64,000 nt of DNA from assembly GCA_016124975.1 (NCBI GenBank), contig WGMP01000022.1:1-64000 (forward strand), read 5' to 3'. A program made the position numbers and the translations under genes. This DNA is from Phycisphaera sp. (lineage in GTDB: Bacteria; Planctomycetota; Phycisphaerae; Phycisphaerales; SM1A02). Below the pieces are notes generated by a model. The model ran no database searches. It worked only from the letters and a program-made list of their open reading frames with translations, and was not told the origin of the DNA. Shown here in pieces: positions 1-8,212 of the stretch. Each line of letters opens with the position of its first letter. Positions within the stretch are counted from its first letter, which is position 1.

Positions 1-234
1 AGAAGAACCCGTGGAGATTGTGTGGCGGACAACGCGGTGATCGAGAGCTTCTTCAGCACGCTTCGCTTCGAGTTGCTCGGGCAGACCCGCTTCGCGGATC
101 CCGACGAGGCGGAGCGCGGGATCAGCGAGTGGATCGAGCGCCTCTACAACCTGCACCGGCGGCACACGACCCCCAGGAACGTGAGCCCGATCAACTATGG
201 GTTGGCTTGGCAAGCGCGGAGGCGGAGGACATAA
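1..234 (+). pseudogene. IS3-family transposase, C-terminal end (cut by window edge)
   Basis: The frame is open from base 1 and ends with TAA at 232-234. It carries the end of an IS3-type DDE integrase core: RGDCVADNAVIESFFSTLR contains the catalytic-Glu block (usually RGDCxDNAxxESFFSTLK), followed by an IERLYNLHRRHTTPRNVSP stretch matching the usual YN..R.H...G..SP ending of these transposases. Everything upstream lies outside the window, so it cannot be told whether the element is complete. It would catalyse insertion-sequence transposition. Its position directly beside a restriction block fits an accessory region. Confidence 0.85.
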
Positions 235-299
235 TCAACCTGTCCACGGAATCGCGGCAGGCTCAGGACACTCATCGAGAAACCCACGGACTTAGCCGC

Positions 300-1256
300 A
301 TGCGCGTGCGGAATAGCTCGCCAATGATCAAGATCCCATACCAGACATCTCACTTTAATCCGCCCAAAGGAGGAGGAGCGCTGGATGTCAAATGGCCAGA
401 GCTTGTCCATGCCGCAGTCACCTACGGTAAGAGCTCCAGTTGCTATCACCTGAGTCACCCCCGCCACAGCATGGCCGAGAAGCGGATGAGAACGCACTTT
501 CTGTACGCGTGCCTAAGGCAGAATGGGTTCTCTGTTATGCCGAGTGAGCTCTACACAGAGATGGATGCCACCGAGAAGTCATTCTCTTCATACTTCCTCG
601 GAATGACGCTGACCAAACTCTTCGCGGCCCGTCTTTTGGACGTTCCGCTTCTTTGGCACGTGTCAAAATCAAGCCAGGCAATCTCATTCTCCTCAGGGAA
701 CTCGCGCCCAGATCTGATCGGATGCGGTTCCAACGTGAACAGTTGGATTGTTGCCGAGGCCAAAGGCAGGTCAGGCGGCTTTGATGGTCCAGCGCTTGCG
801 CGCGCGAAGGATCAGTCGCGAATGGTCAATCTGATCAATGGATTGAAGCCACAATATCGAGTCGGCTGTCAAGCCTATTTCGCTCCATGTCTTTGCTTTC
901 AGCTCGAAGATCCGCCTGCGGAGCGCCGTGCAACGCCGGCCACGGTGGAGGTTAGTGCGGCGCTTCGGGAGTACTACTCCATACTGCCCGTACTGAAGGA
1001 AAGCGGCACCGTGGTGTCTCTAGGGCGACACGAGTTCATGCTACTGAGCGACGATACGAATGGCGTTACTATTGGCTTGCCGAAGAGTTTCGATATACAA
1101 GATTCGCGATTGCGATTTGCCGTTTCGAAATTCGCCTCTGCGCCCAAGCCTGACTGCTCTCTTCTTGAATTCGTAGGCAACGATGGGTTCTATGTTCGAC
1201 TCGACGAGCGATGGTCCGAGCGGGAGATGCTCAAACAACCCCACCGTCGCGAATGA
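300..1256 (+). CDS. Orphan PD-(D/E)XK nuclease-like protein of unknown family
   Basis: I do not recognise the family. The open frame extends upstream to 18, but that part only overlaps the transposase in another frame. ATGs at 300 and 324 are the plausible starts; neither has a strong Shine-Dalgarno site. A good purine-rich block at 369-378 precedes an out-of-frame ATG at 385. Around residues 138-155 the sequence RPDLIG, ten or so residues, then EAKGR matches the D...(D/E)xK signature of restriction-like nucleases. No HTH or membrane segment is visible. Base composition is clearly more AT-rich than most of the window and codon use is less biased, suggesting recent transfer. It is convergent with the type I restriction operon and may be a nuclease or effector associated with it; that link is inference from position. 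Confidence 0.6.
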   Translation: MRVRNSSPMIKIPYQTSHFNPPKGGGALDVKWPELVHAAVTYGKSSSCYHLSHPRHSMAEKRMRTHFLYACLRQNGFSVMPSELYTEMDATEKSFSSYFLGMTLTKLFAARLLDVPLLWHVSKSSQAISFSSGNSRPDLIGCGSNVNSWIVAEAKGRSGGFDGPALARAKDQSRMVNLINGLKPQYRVGCQAYFAPCLCFQLEDPPAERRATPATVEVSAALREYYSILPVLKESGTVVSLGRHEFMLLSDDTNGVTIGLPKSFDIQDSRLRFAVSKFASAPKPDCSLLEFVGNDGFYVRLDERWSEREMLKQPHRRE

Positions 1257-1391
1257 CCTGATCGACGCGGACGGCGCTCTCACGTGGCCAGGCGCTCCGG
1301 TCTGACTCGATCCGACGCTCGATTTTCGCTTGCGGGCAGATGGGCCCCATTGGTGGAGGCACCACACCACAACCTCGGATTGCCGATACCC

Positions 1392-3779
1392 CTATCCCAC
1401 CCGCTCGTATAGGAATCTCTGGAACCCCGCGAACATCTTGCCGACTTCTTCGGCTTCGCCGAGGTCGGCGAGGGCGTCTGAGATGGAGTCGTGGTACTTC
1501 AGGCGGAGGAGAGGCGTCAGTTTCTCTTGGTCGAGTTCTTCGACGCCGACTTCGACATAGTGCTGCAGGACGAAGTCGAGGAAGGCCTGTTGCTTTACGC
1601 CGAAGCTGCTGTAGACGCGGACTCGCGCGTGGGATGCGCGGACTTCGCGGGTCACGGGGGGCTTGGCGAAGGCGACATGCGCGAGGACATCGAAGAGATC
1701 GCTTGACTCTGCGTCGATGATCCGTTGCATCTCGGTCAGCTGGTCGTATCCGAAGCCGCGGTCGGCGAGGCCTTCGAGCAGCCGGCGCCTGGTGTCGGGG
1801 GCGCTCCAGATCTCGCGCAGCTGGTCCTCGTTGCCGAAGAAGTGCGGCAACTTGCCGAACAACAGTTCCATGAACTGCTGGGCGCTCATTGGCTTTCCGT
1901 CGGGGTGCCAAAAGCTCGTGCAGGTCATGTGCTGGATGTGTCGTTCCTTGCCGTCGGCGAGCTTTACGCGCGCGCGCTTGCGGCACACGCATGGCCGCTC
2001 ACCGCACTTTCGGCAGGGCTCGGGCGGGCACACGCATGGCGCTTCACCGCAGGCTTGGCATAGCTTCGGCTCGGCGGGCACGCATGTGCACGGCGTGTTC
2101 CCGCAGGTTGCGCATGCACCCTCTGCGTCGGGCGGTGCGGGCTCGCCATCCCACTCGGGGTCGAGGAAGTGCTGGTGCGCCTTCACGAAGTCGAAGATCG
2201 TGAAGTAGTCCTTCCCGTCGAAGAGACGGGTGCCGCGGCCGATGATCTGCTTGAACTCGATCATCGAGTTCACAGGACGCATCAGGATGATGTTGCGGAC
2301 ATTTCTCGCATCCACTCCAGTCGAGAGCTTCTGCGAGGTCGTGAGAATGGTCGGGATCGACTTCTCGTTGTCCTGAAACTCGCGCAGATGCTGCTCGCCG
2401 AGCTCGCCGTCGTCTGCCGTGACACGCTGGCAATAGTTCGGATCGGAACTGCGCTTCATCTGGTTGATGAGGTCGCGGACGGCGAGCGCGTGCTCCTGCG
2501 TCGCGCAGAACACCAGCGTCTTCTCGTTCTGGTCGATCTGCGACATGAAGATCTCGACGCGCTTCTTCTCGCGCTCCTTGATCTCGATGATGCGGTTGAA
2601 GTCCGACTCGATGTATCGCCGCCCCTCCTCGATCTCGCCCTCCACCACGTTGTCGTCGGGGGTGAACACATACTCGTCGAGGGTGGTCGAGATCTGCTTG
2701 ACCTTGAACGGCGTCAGGAAGCCGTCGTTGATGCCATCCTTCAGCGAGTAGATGAAGACCGGCTCGCCGAAGTAGCGGTAGGTATCAGCGTTCTCCTCGC
2801 GCTTCGGAGTGGCGGTCAAGCCGAGCTGCACTGCAGGAGCGAAGTACTCAAGGATCCCCCGCCAGTTGCTTTCGTCGTTCGCGCCGCCGCGGTGGCATTC
2901 GTCGATGATGATGAAGTCGAAGAAGTCGGCCGGGTAGTCGCCGAACCACGGCTTCGACTCGCCGTCCTTCTCGGTGCTGCTCATGAAGGACTGGAAGATG
3001 GTGAAGAACACGCTCCCGTTCTTCGGTGCGGCGCCCTTCTTACGCATCTCCTCGGGCTTGATGCGAACAAGCGCATCCTCGGGAAACGCGGAGAACGCGT
3101 TGTAGGCCTGATTCGCCAGGAGATTGCGGTCGGCGAGGAACAAGATTCTCGGCCTTCGGGTGGGCTGGCCGGTCAGGTTCCAACGGGAGTGGTAAAGCTT
3201 CCACGCAATCTGGAACGCGATGAAGGTCTTTCCTGTGCCGGTTGCGAGGGTGAGGAGAATGCGGTTCCGCTTCTCCGCGACTGCCTCCAGCACGCGCTCA
3301 ATCGCAATGTCCTGGTAGTAGCGACCTGGATGCGAGCCGCCCTTGTCTTCGTACGGGACCGCGGCGAACCTGTCGCGCCAGTCGTTGGCTTCTGCGAAGG
3401 TCTTCGCCCAAAGCTCGTCTGGCGTTGGGAACGCCATCACTTCGCCTTCCGCGCCGGTCTGCATGTCAACCGCGTAGATCCCGGCCCCGTTCGTCGAGTA
3501 CGAGTGGCGGATCGCGAGCTTCCCCGCGTAGTGCTTCGCCTGCGCGACGCCGAGCGAGACAGGCTCGTCCTTCGCCTTCGCCTCGATCACGGCGAGCTTC
3601 GTGTTGCGGTACTCGAGGACATAGTCGGCCTTGACCGCGCTGCGGGGTCGCCCTCGCCCCTCGATCCGACCTGGAGAAATCGGATACTCACGCCGCACAC
3701 GGCTTCCTGAAACCACGCCCCAGCCAGCCGCGGCGAGCGCGGGATCGATGAGTTCGGCTCTGGTTTCGGATTCGTTCAT
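1392..3779 (-). CDS. hsdR: Type I restriction enzyme, R (motor/nuclease) subunit
   Basis: This 795-residue protein is the DNA translocase and cleavage subunit of a type I restriction-modification complex (R2M2S1). The N-terminal nuclease region shows KADYVLEY...LAVIEAKAK, a PD-(D/E)XK pattern near residues 50-70. The SF2 helicase motor follows: Walker A ATGTGKT near residue 180, the DEAD-box variant DECHRG near 290, GLTATPKR, and a late helicase motif QIIGRGTRL. Near residues 550-600 lies an unusual Cys-rich insert with three CxxCGxxPCxC units, probably zinc-binding, between the motor and the helical C-terminus that docks on HsdM. Start ATG at 3779 overlaps the rhuM stop by 4 nt (ATGA), so translation is probably coupled. 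It is last in the operon. Confidence in family is very high; the zinc role is inference. Confidence 0.95.
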   Translation of the reverse strand: MNESETRAELIDPALAAAGWGVVSGSRVRREYPISPGRIEGRGRPRSAVKADYVLEYRNTKLAVIEAKAKDEPVSLGVAQAKHYAGKLAIRHSYSTNGAGIYAVDMQTGAEGEVMAFPTPDELWAKTFAEANDWRDRFAAVPYEDKGGSHPGRYYQDIAIERVLEAVAEKRNRILLTLATGTGKTFIAFQIAWKLYHSRWNLTGQPTRRPRILFLADRNLLANQAYNAFSAFPEDALVRIKPEEMRKKGAAPKNGSVFFTIFQSFMSSTEKDGESKPWFGDYPADFFDFIIIDECHRGGANDESNWRGILEYFAPAVQLGLTATPKREENADTYRYFGEPVFIYSLKDGINDGFLTPFKVKQISTTLDEYVFTPDDNVVEGEIEEGRRYIESDFNRIIEIKEREKKRVEIFMSQIDQNEKTLVFCATQEHALAVRDLINQMKRSSDPNYCQRVTADDGELGEQHLREFQDNEKSIPTILTTSQKLSTGVDARNVRNIILMRPVNSMIEFKQIIGRGTRLFDGKDYFTIFDFVKAHQHFLDPEWDGEPAPPDAEGACATCGNTPCTCVPAEPKLCQACGEAPCVCPPEPCRKCGERPCVCRKRARVKLADGKERHIQHMTCTSFWHPDGKPMSAQQFMELLFGKLPHFFGNEDQLREIWSAPDTRRRLLEGLADRGFGYDQLTEMQRIIDAESSDLFDVLAHVAFAKPPVTREVRASHARVRVYSSFGVKQQAFLDFVLQHYVEVGVEELDQEKLTPLLRLKYHDSISDALADLGEAEEVGKMFAGFQRFLYERVG

Positions 3780-4933
3780 GCGCTCCCGCCCCCCTTACGG
3801 CGGCTCTTCTTCTTGCCACGGACCTTCTTGCGCTCCGCTTCCTGCAGCGCATCGACTTGTCGTGCGGTTTCCTCGAGCTCACGAATCGCCTGCTGCTCCA
3901 TCTCGCGCTGCAAAGCCGCCTCCAAAGCCTCTTCATGGGCTGCGCGACGCCTCGCGGCGAAGGAGTCGAATTCCGCGTTCGCGCGCTCGATGGCCGCTTC
4001 GTGACTCACCTTGCCTGCGCCGCGCAGCACCCGACGCTCGTTGAACGCGAGGAACTCGTCGAGCCTCCGCTTCCAGTCGCTCAGGAAGATCTGCTTTCGC
4101 CGCCTTGCGTTGTCCTCGGCGAAGTCGAGGAACATGACGACGATGCGGTTCAACTCGTCGATTTCCTCCGCAGAAAGGTAATTCTTCGCGACGCCGACAT
4201 CGGTCTTGCGCACCACGCCGCTCTTCCACGAGGTCAGCCCCATGTTTGGCTTGGACGCATCGGCGCGAGCCGCGATGATCTCAGCCGAGGTGTGTCCGGT
4301 CGCAGCGTAGGTCAGCTTGTTTTGGATGATCTTGAACGCTTCTTGCGTGACCTGCTCGGCGGGGGCATAGTCCGCAGCAAGGGCAAGGATGTCGCGCACG
4401 CGCAAGTACATGCGCTTCTCGCTCGCGCGGATGTCGCGGATGCGCTCGAGCAGCTCGTCGAAGTAGTCGGGAACCCCCGGACCTGGCGGGTTTCGAAGAC
4501 GCTCGTCGTCCATCGCGAAGCCTTTGCGGAGGTACTCGGCAAGTCGCGCAGTAGCCCACTGGCGAAACTGCGCTCCGCGCGGGCTGCGCACGCGGTAGCC
4601 GACGGCGATGATCGCTTCGAGGCTGTAGTGCTTCAGCGAGCGGGAGACCTTGCGGCCGCCCTCGGACCGAACTTGTAAGTGTTCCTTACAAGTTGCCGAC
4701 TCCTGCAGCTCCCCATCGTCGTAGATCGCCCTCATGTGGAGGGTGATGTTCTGCGGGGTTGTCTCGAAGAGCTCCGCAATGAGCGCTTGGGTGAGCCAGA
4801 TCGTCTCGCCCTCGAAGCGACAATCGATGCGAGAGCGACCGTCCTCGGTCACGTAGAGGACCAGCGATGAGTTCGGCGGCTCGGGACTCGGGTCGGGCTC
4901 GTGCTTTGGCATCGCGTGACTTTCAGAGGGCAC
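3776..4933 (-). CDS. rhuM: RhuM-family protein inside type I R-M operon
   Basis: This 385-residue protein matches the RhuM family, first named in a Salmonella pathogenicity island and commonly found next to type I restriction genes; its biochemical function is unknown. Family landmarks include the winged-helix-like start TIWLTQALIAELFETTPQ, HYSLEAIIAVGYRVRSPRG followed by QFRQWAT, and QNKLTYAATGHTSAEII. The last 90 residues are a long charged helix or coiled coil ending in a Lys/Arg-rich tail. It sits between hsdS and hsdR. ATG at 4933 overlaps the end of hsdS; an alternative ATG at 4912 (MPKHEPDP) would leave a short gap. Its stop overlaps the hsdR start by 4 nt. The operon position suggests it modulates the restriction complex or its expression, but nothing in the sequence proves this. 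Confidence 0.9.
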   Translation of the reverse strand: MPSESHAMPKHEPDPSPEPPNSSLVLYVTEDGRSRIDCRFEGETIWLTQALIAELFETTPQNITLHMRAIYDDGELQESATCKEHLQVRSEGGRKVSRSLKHYSLEAIIAVGYRVRSPRGAQFRQWATARLAEYLRKGFAMDDERLRNPPGPGVPDYFDELLERIRDIRASEKRMYLRVRDILALAADYAPAEQVTQEAFKIIQNKLTYAATGHTSAEIIAARADASKPNMGLTSWKSGVVRKTDVGVAKNYLSAEEIDELNRIVVMFLDFAEDNARRRKQIFLSDWKRRLDEFLAFNERRVLRGAGKVSHEAAIERANAEFDSFAARRRAAHEEALEAALQREMEQQAIRELEETARQVDALQEAERKKVRGKKKSRRKGGGSA

Positions 4934-6083
4934 CGGAGAAAGCCTGGTGGAGTAGCGACTTCTTCAGCGATACCAGTTCGCCTTGCTTCTGCTCGTAGAT
5001 TTGGGAGAGGCGCTGTGTACCGGCATGCAGATCACCCAGCTTGTCCACAATCTCCGATTGTGTCTTGCGAGACTTGGGAAATGAAATCTCGACCAACTTG
5101 AGAAGGCTCGCCTTGATCCCCTGCACGGTCGCGCCGGTTGCTTTGGTGCGAATTCGATGCTGCACGGGCTGCGATAGCAGCAAGTACTTCAGGAAAGTGC
5201 TGTCGAGCGATTCTGCCTTGGGCTGCATGATGATAATTCGCTGCGCAAACGCGACTCTCTCATCAGTGTCAAGCTGCGCCACGTTCGCGAGCGGCGCTTC
5301 AGTCGTGAACAGCACGTCACCCTTCCTTGGAATGCCGCGAGTCATCCAGCCTGCGTAGCTGTCGGCAGCAATAAACTCCGTCGGATTTGCCTGGAGGTAG
5401 CCCATCCTCACATTCTTGGCAGTAATCAGCCGCACGCCGCTCGATGTCTTGACGGGCGTCTTGCCTCGATAGTCGATGAACTTGATTTCTGCCCCGATAG
5501 TTGTCTCCACCCACCCCTCGCCGCGGCGGCTGAACACCTCGGCGAGATGGCTCTCGAAAAGGTCGCGGGCGTTCTGGAGGTTTCGCTCCGCGTTTGCCGT
5601 AGCGGTGGCGATGCCCTCAACGGCTGCGTCCAGCAGAGCGACGATCCGTCGCTGCTCGGGGAGCGGAGGGAGCGGGAAGTCAAATCCAAGCACTTCGTTC
5701 ATGTCCGCGCGAGGCATTCGCGCGCCAGAACAGGTCTCGTTGATGCGAGCCGTCGTCTCGTCCGCAAGCAGCCAGTAGAGAAGAAAGTGTCGATCTACCA
5801 CGGGGGATGGCTTGATCGGAAAAATCTCGGTCGAGCAGTGGCCCTCGAAGTCAGGTGCAGTTGCCTTGTTGAGATACGGCCGTAACCGCCCATACAGAAC
5901 ATGCTTGCTCGAGAACCTGAAGGTCGCGCTCTTGACCGACTGCGGCGCAAGCGAGCCAATGAAGCGACCAGTATGAGATTCGATGTGTTCCATCCCAACA
6001 TACGGAAGGCCGCGGTGAACGCCTTGATCTTTATCGAAGACACACACCTCTCCCAGCCGCTTCGTCGTCCACCCCGCCTTCAC
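4923..6083 (-). CDS. hsdS: Type I restriction-modification specificity subunit
   Basis: HsdS gives the type I complex its target sequence. The 386-residue protein has the usual two half-sites: a first target-recognition domain starting WTTKRLGEVCVFDKD, a central conserved helix after LPPLPEQRRIVALLDAA, a second recognition domain starting GWVETTIGAEIKFIDYRG, and a second conserved helix with KLGDLHAGTQRLSQIYEQK near the end. The recognised DNA sequence cannot be read from the protein. The gene starts 4 nt inside the end of hsdM (ATGA at 6080-6083) and runs into rhuM. Length is normal for the family and there is no sign of an inverted or partial hsdS copy nearby, so no phase-variable switching is apparent here. 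Confidence 0.95.
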   Translation of the reverse strand: MKAGWTTKRLGEVCVFDKDQGVHRGLPYVGMEHIESHTGRFIGSLAPQSVKSATFRFSSKHVLYGRLRPYLNKATAPDFEGHCSTEIFPIKPSPVVDRHFLLYWLLADETTARINETCSGARMPRADMNEVLGFDFPLPPLPEQRRIVALLDAAVEGIATATANAERNLQNARDLFESHLAEVFSRRGEGWVETTIGAEIKFIDYRGKTPVKTSSGVRLITAKNVRMGYLQANPTEFIAADSYAGWMTRGIPRKGDVLFTTEAPLANVAQLDTDERVAFAQRIIIMQPKAESLDSTFLKYLLLSQPVQHRIRTKATGATVQGIKASLLKLVEISFPKSRKTQSEIVDKLGDLHAGTQRLSQIYEQKQGELVSLKKSLLHQAFSGAL

Positions 6084-7540
6084 TTCAGCAACCCCCTGAT
6101 GGTCTCGAGCACTTCCGCGCTCTCGGCGTCGAGTGTCGCGATCTCATCCATGATGTCCGCGGGGCTCCGGTGGGTGACTTCCTCGCCCCCGTTCGGGTTC
6201 TTCACCGACAGATCGAAGGTCTCCGCATCGATGTCCTTCACATCGACCGACCAACTCTTCGGCGAGTCGGCATGCGTCTTCTGCAGCTTCACGAACTCGG
6301 CGAGATCGTCGTCGTTGAGCGGGTTCGTCTTGCCGAGGTTGCGACCCGGGTCCAGCTGGTAGTACCAGACCTTGCGGGTCTTCTTACCTTTCTCGAAGAA
6401 GAGGACGACCGTCTTCACGCCTGCGCCTTGGAAGGTGCCGCTCGGGCAGTCAAGGACCGCATGCAGGTCACAGCTCTCTAGCAGCATCTTCCGCAGGCTC
6501 ACCGAGGCGTTGTCGGTGTTCGAGAGGAAGGTGTTCTTGATGACGACACCCGCGCGGCCGCCGGCGCGCAGGATCTTGATGAAGTGCTGGAGGAAGAGGA
6601 ACGCAGTCTCGCCCGAGCGAATCGGGAAGTTCTGCTGGACCTCGGGACGCTCCTTGCCGCCGAAGGGCGGGTTCGCAAGGATGCAGTCGTACCGATCCTT
6701 CTCCTGGATGTCGGCGAGATTCTCGGTGAGGGTGTTCGTGTGGACGATGTTCGGCGCCTCGATCCCGTGGAGGACGAGATTCATGATGCCGATGACATAG
6801 GCGAGGCCCTTCTTCTCCTTGCCGTAGAAGGTCGACTCCTGGAGCTTCTTGTCCTGCGCGGTGGTGCGCTTCGGGTTCTGCTCGCGCATGTAGTCGAAGG
6901 CCTCGCAAAGGAAGCCTCCCGAGCCACATGCGCCGTCGTAGACGGTCTCGCCGATCTTCGGGTTGACGACCTTGATGATGGCGCGGATGAGCGGCCGAGG
7001 CGTGTAGTACTCGCCGCCGTTCCTGCCCGCGTTTCCCATCCGCTTGATCTTCTCTTCGTAGAGCGCTGAAAGCTCGTGCTTCTCTGCCTGCGAGCGGAAG
7101 CGGAGCTGGTCGACCTGATCGATGATCTCCCGCATGTTGTAGCCGGAGGTGATCTTGTTCTTCAGCTCGCCGAAGATCTCGCCAATCTTGTATTCGATGG
7201 TGTTGGGACTCGACGCCTTGTCCTTGAACTCCTGAAGGTACGGAAAGAGCTTGTCGTCGACGAACTCGCGGAGGTCGTCGCCGGTCAGGGCGTTGTTGTG
7301 GTCAAGCTTCCCGTCCTTGCCCTTCGGTGCCGCCCATGTGCCCCATCGGTACGGCTTGTCGAGGAGGTAGGTGTACTTCTTGCCCGCAAGCGCCGCCTCG
7401 GCTGCCCTGTCCTGCTCGAGGCCATCGAGGTACTTGAGGAAGATGAGCCACGAGGTCTGCTCGGAGTAGTCGAGCTCGGTGGCGCAGCCCGCCTCCTTGC
7501 GGAGCGCAGAGTCGATGTTGCGAAATGCTTGCTCGAACAT
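6080..7540 (-). CDS. hsdM: Type I restriction-modification DNA N6-adenine methyltransferase
   Basis: HsdM uses S-adenosylmethionine to methylate adenine in the site chosen by HsdS and forms the core of the restriction complex. The 486-residue protein has the N-terminal helical HsdM domain (EQTSWLIFLKYLDGLE), then the gamma-class methylase domain: GEYYTPRPLIRAI, the AdoMet-binding motif I as DGACGSGGF near residue 200 (more often DPACGSGGF), and the catalytic motif IV NPPFGG near residue 290. A GAGGACAC stretch just before the ATG at 7540 serves as ribosome-binding site. It is the first gene of hsdM-hsdS-rhuM-hsdR, so the roughly 200-nt gap upstream should hold the operon promoter, though I could not pick a convincing -35/-10 pair. 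Confidence 0.96.
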   Translation of the reverse strand: MFEQAFRNIDSALRKEAGCATELDYSEQTSWLIFLKYLDGLEQDRAAEAALAGKKYTYLLDKPYRWGTWAAPKGKDGKLDHNNALTGDDLREFVDDKLFPYLQEFKDKASSPNTIEYKIGEIFGELKNKITSGYNMREIIDQVDQLRFRSQAEKHELSALYEEKIKRMGNAGRNGGEYYTPRPLIRAIIKVVNPKIGETVYDGACGSGGFLCEAFDYMREQNPKRTTAQDKKLQESTFYGKEKKGLAYVIGIMNLVLHGIEAPNIVHTNTLTENLADIQEKDRYDCILANPPFGGKERPEVQQNFPIRSGETAFLFLQHFIKILRAGGRAGVVIKNTFLSNTDNASVSLRKMLLESCDLHAVLDCPSGTFQGAGVKTVVLFFEKGKKTRKVWYYQLDPGRNLGKTNPLNDDDLAEFVKLQKTHADSPKSWSVDVKDIDAETFDLSVKNPNGGEEVTHRSPADIMDEIATLDAESAEVLETIRGLLK

Positions 7541-7744
7541 GTGTCCTCATCCCATGACGACGCGAATCGCGCTTGAAACTCGCTGAACAACTCGTTCCAC
7601 ACACCGCTTCAAGTCACGAGGCCCCGAGGGGTTCCATGCTAATGGATTCGGGGTGCAATCGGGCGCGTCGCCGCCGTCGCTCCCAATCGGGGCTGCCAGC
7701 TCATCGTTGTGGACCCATCGCCGTCATCCCCACCCACCCAGCCC

Positions 7745-8062
7745 TCACTTCTCCACCACATCACCCCAGTTCCACTCGAGGTAGCTGACGGCGTCGTCGA
7801 GGGTGCGGAAGTAGCCGAAGTTGTCGAACTCGGGCGTCGTCACGAAGAAAACGCCGCCCCAGCTCATCACGGCGATGGGGAAACCCTCGGGGTCGTCGCC
7901 GAGCATGCCTTTCCATCTGCGCTTGGCGTTGTTCTCGATCGCGTCGGTGAGCAGATTGAAGGTCTCGGCGCCGAGCCCTTCGTCGAGCTGGCCCGCCTTG
8001 AGCAACTCGAGCGCCGACTGCAGCTTGTCCTTGCCGAAGGTCTTCACGAGGAGTTCCCGCAC
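7745..8062 (-). CDS. Small hypothetical protein, start uncertain
   Basis: I do not recognise this family. From the GTG at 8062 it would be 105 residues, soluble, with a helical first half (LQSALELLKAGQLDEGLGAETFNLL) and an aromatic end (GYFRTLDDAVSYLEWNWGD). The reading frame stays open upstream and includes protein-like residues ILAEHRD just before the GTG, so the true start is probably further up. An AAGGAG at 8151-8156 lies 4 nt before an in-frame ATC, and no in-frame ATG exists there, so a rare start or a sequencing frameshift is possible. It lies 150 nt downstream of the formylglutamate amidohydrolase gene on the same strand and may be cotranscribed with it. Confidence 0.55.
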   Translation of the reverse strand: MRELLVKTFGKDKLQSALELLKAGQLDEGLGAETFNLLTDAIENNAKRRWKGMLGDDPEGFPIAVMSWGGVFFVTTPEFDNFGYFRTLDDAVSYLEWNWGDVVEK

Positions 8063-8212
8063 ATCGCGGTGCTCGGCCAGGATCGGCGCCGCGCCCGCGC
8101 GATCGACCGCTCTGCTTCCCCACCTGTTGGCTGTTCTGGCGTTGATGTTTCTCCTTGCACGCCGAGTTCGGGCGTCTGTCTCGGGTATCAGTCTCGTGCA
8201 TCTATCTCGGGC

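Noticed and set aside
2169-3710. 513-residue forward frame
   Set aside because: Antisense to hsdR.
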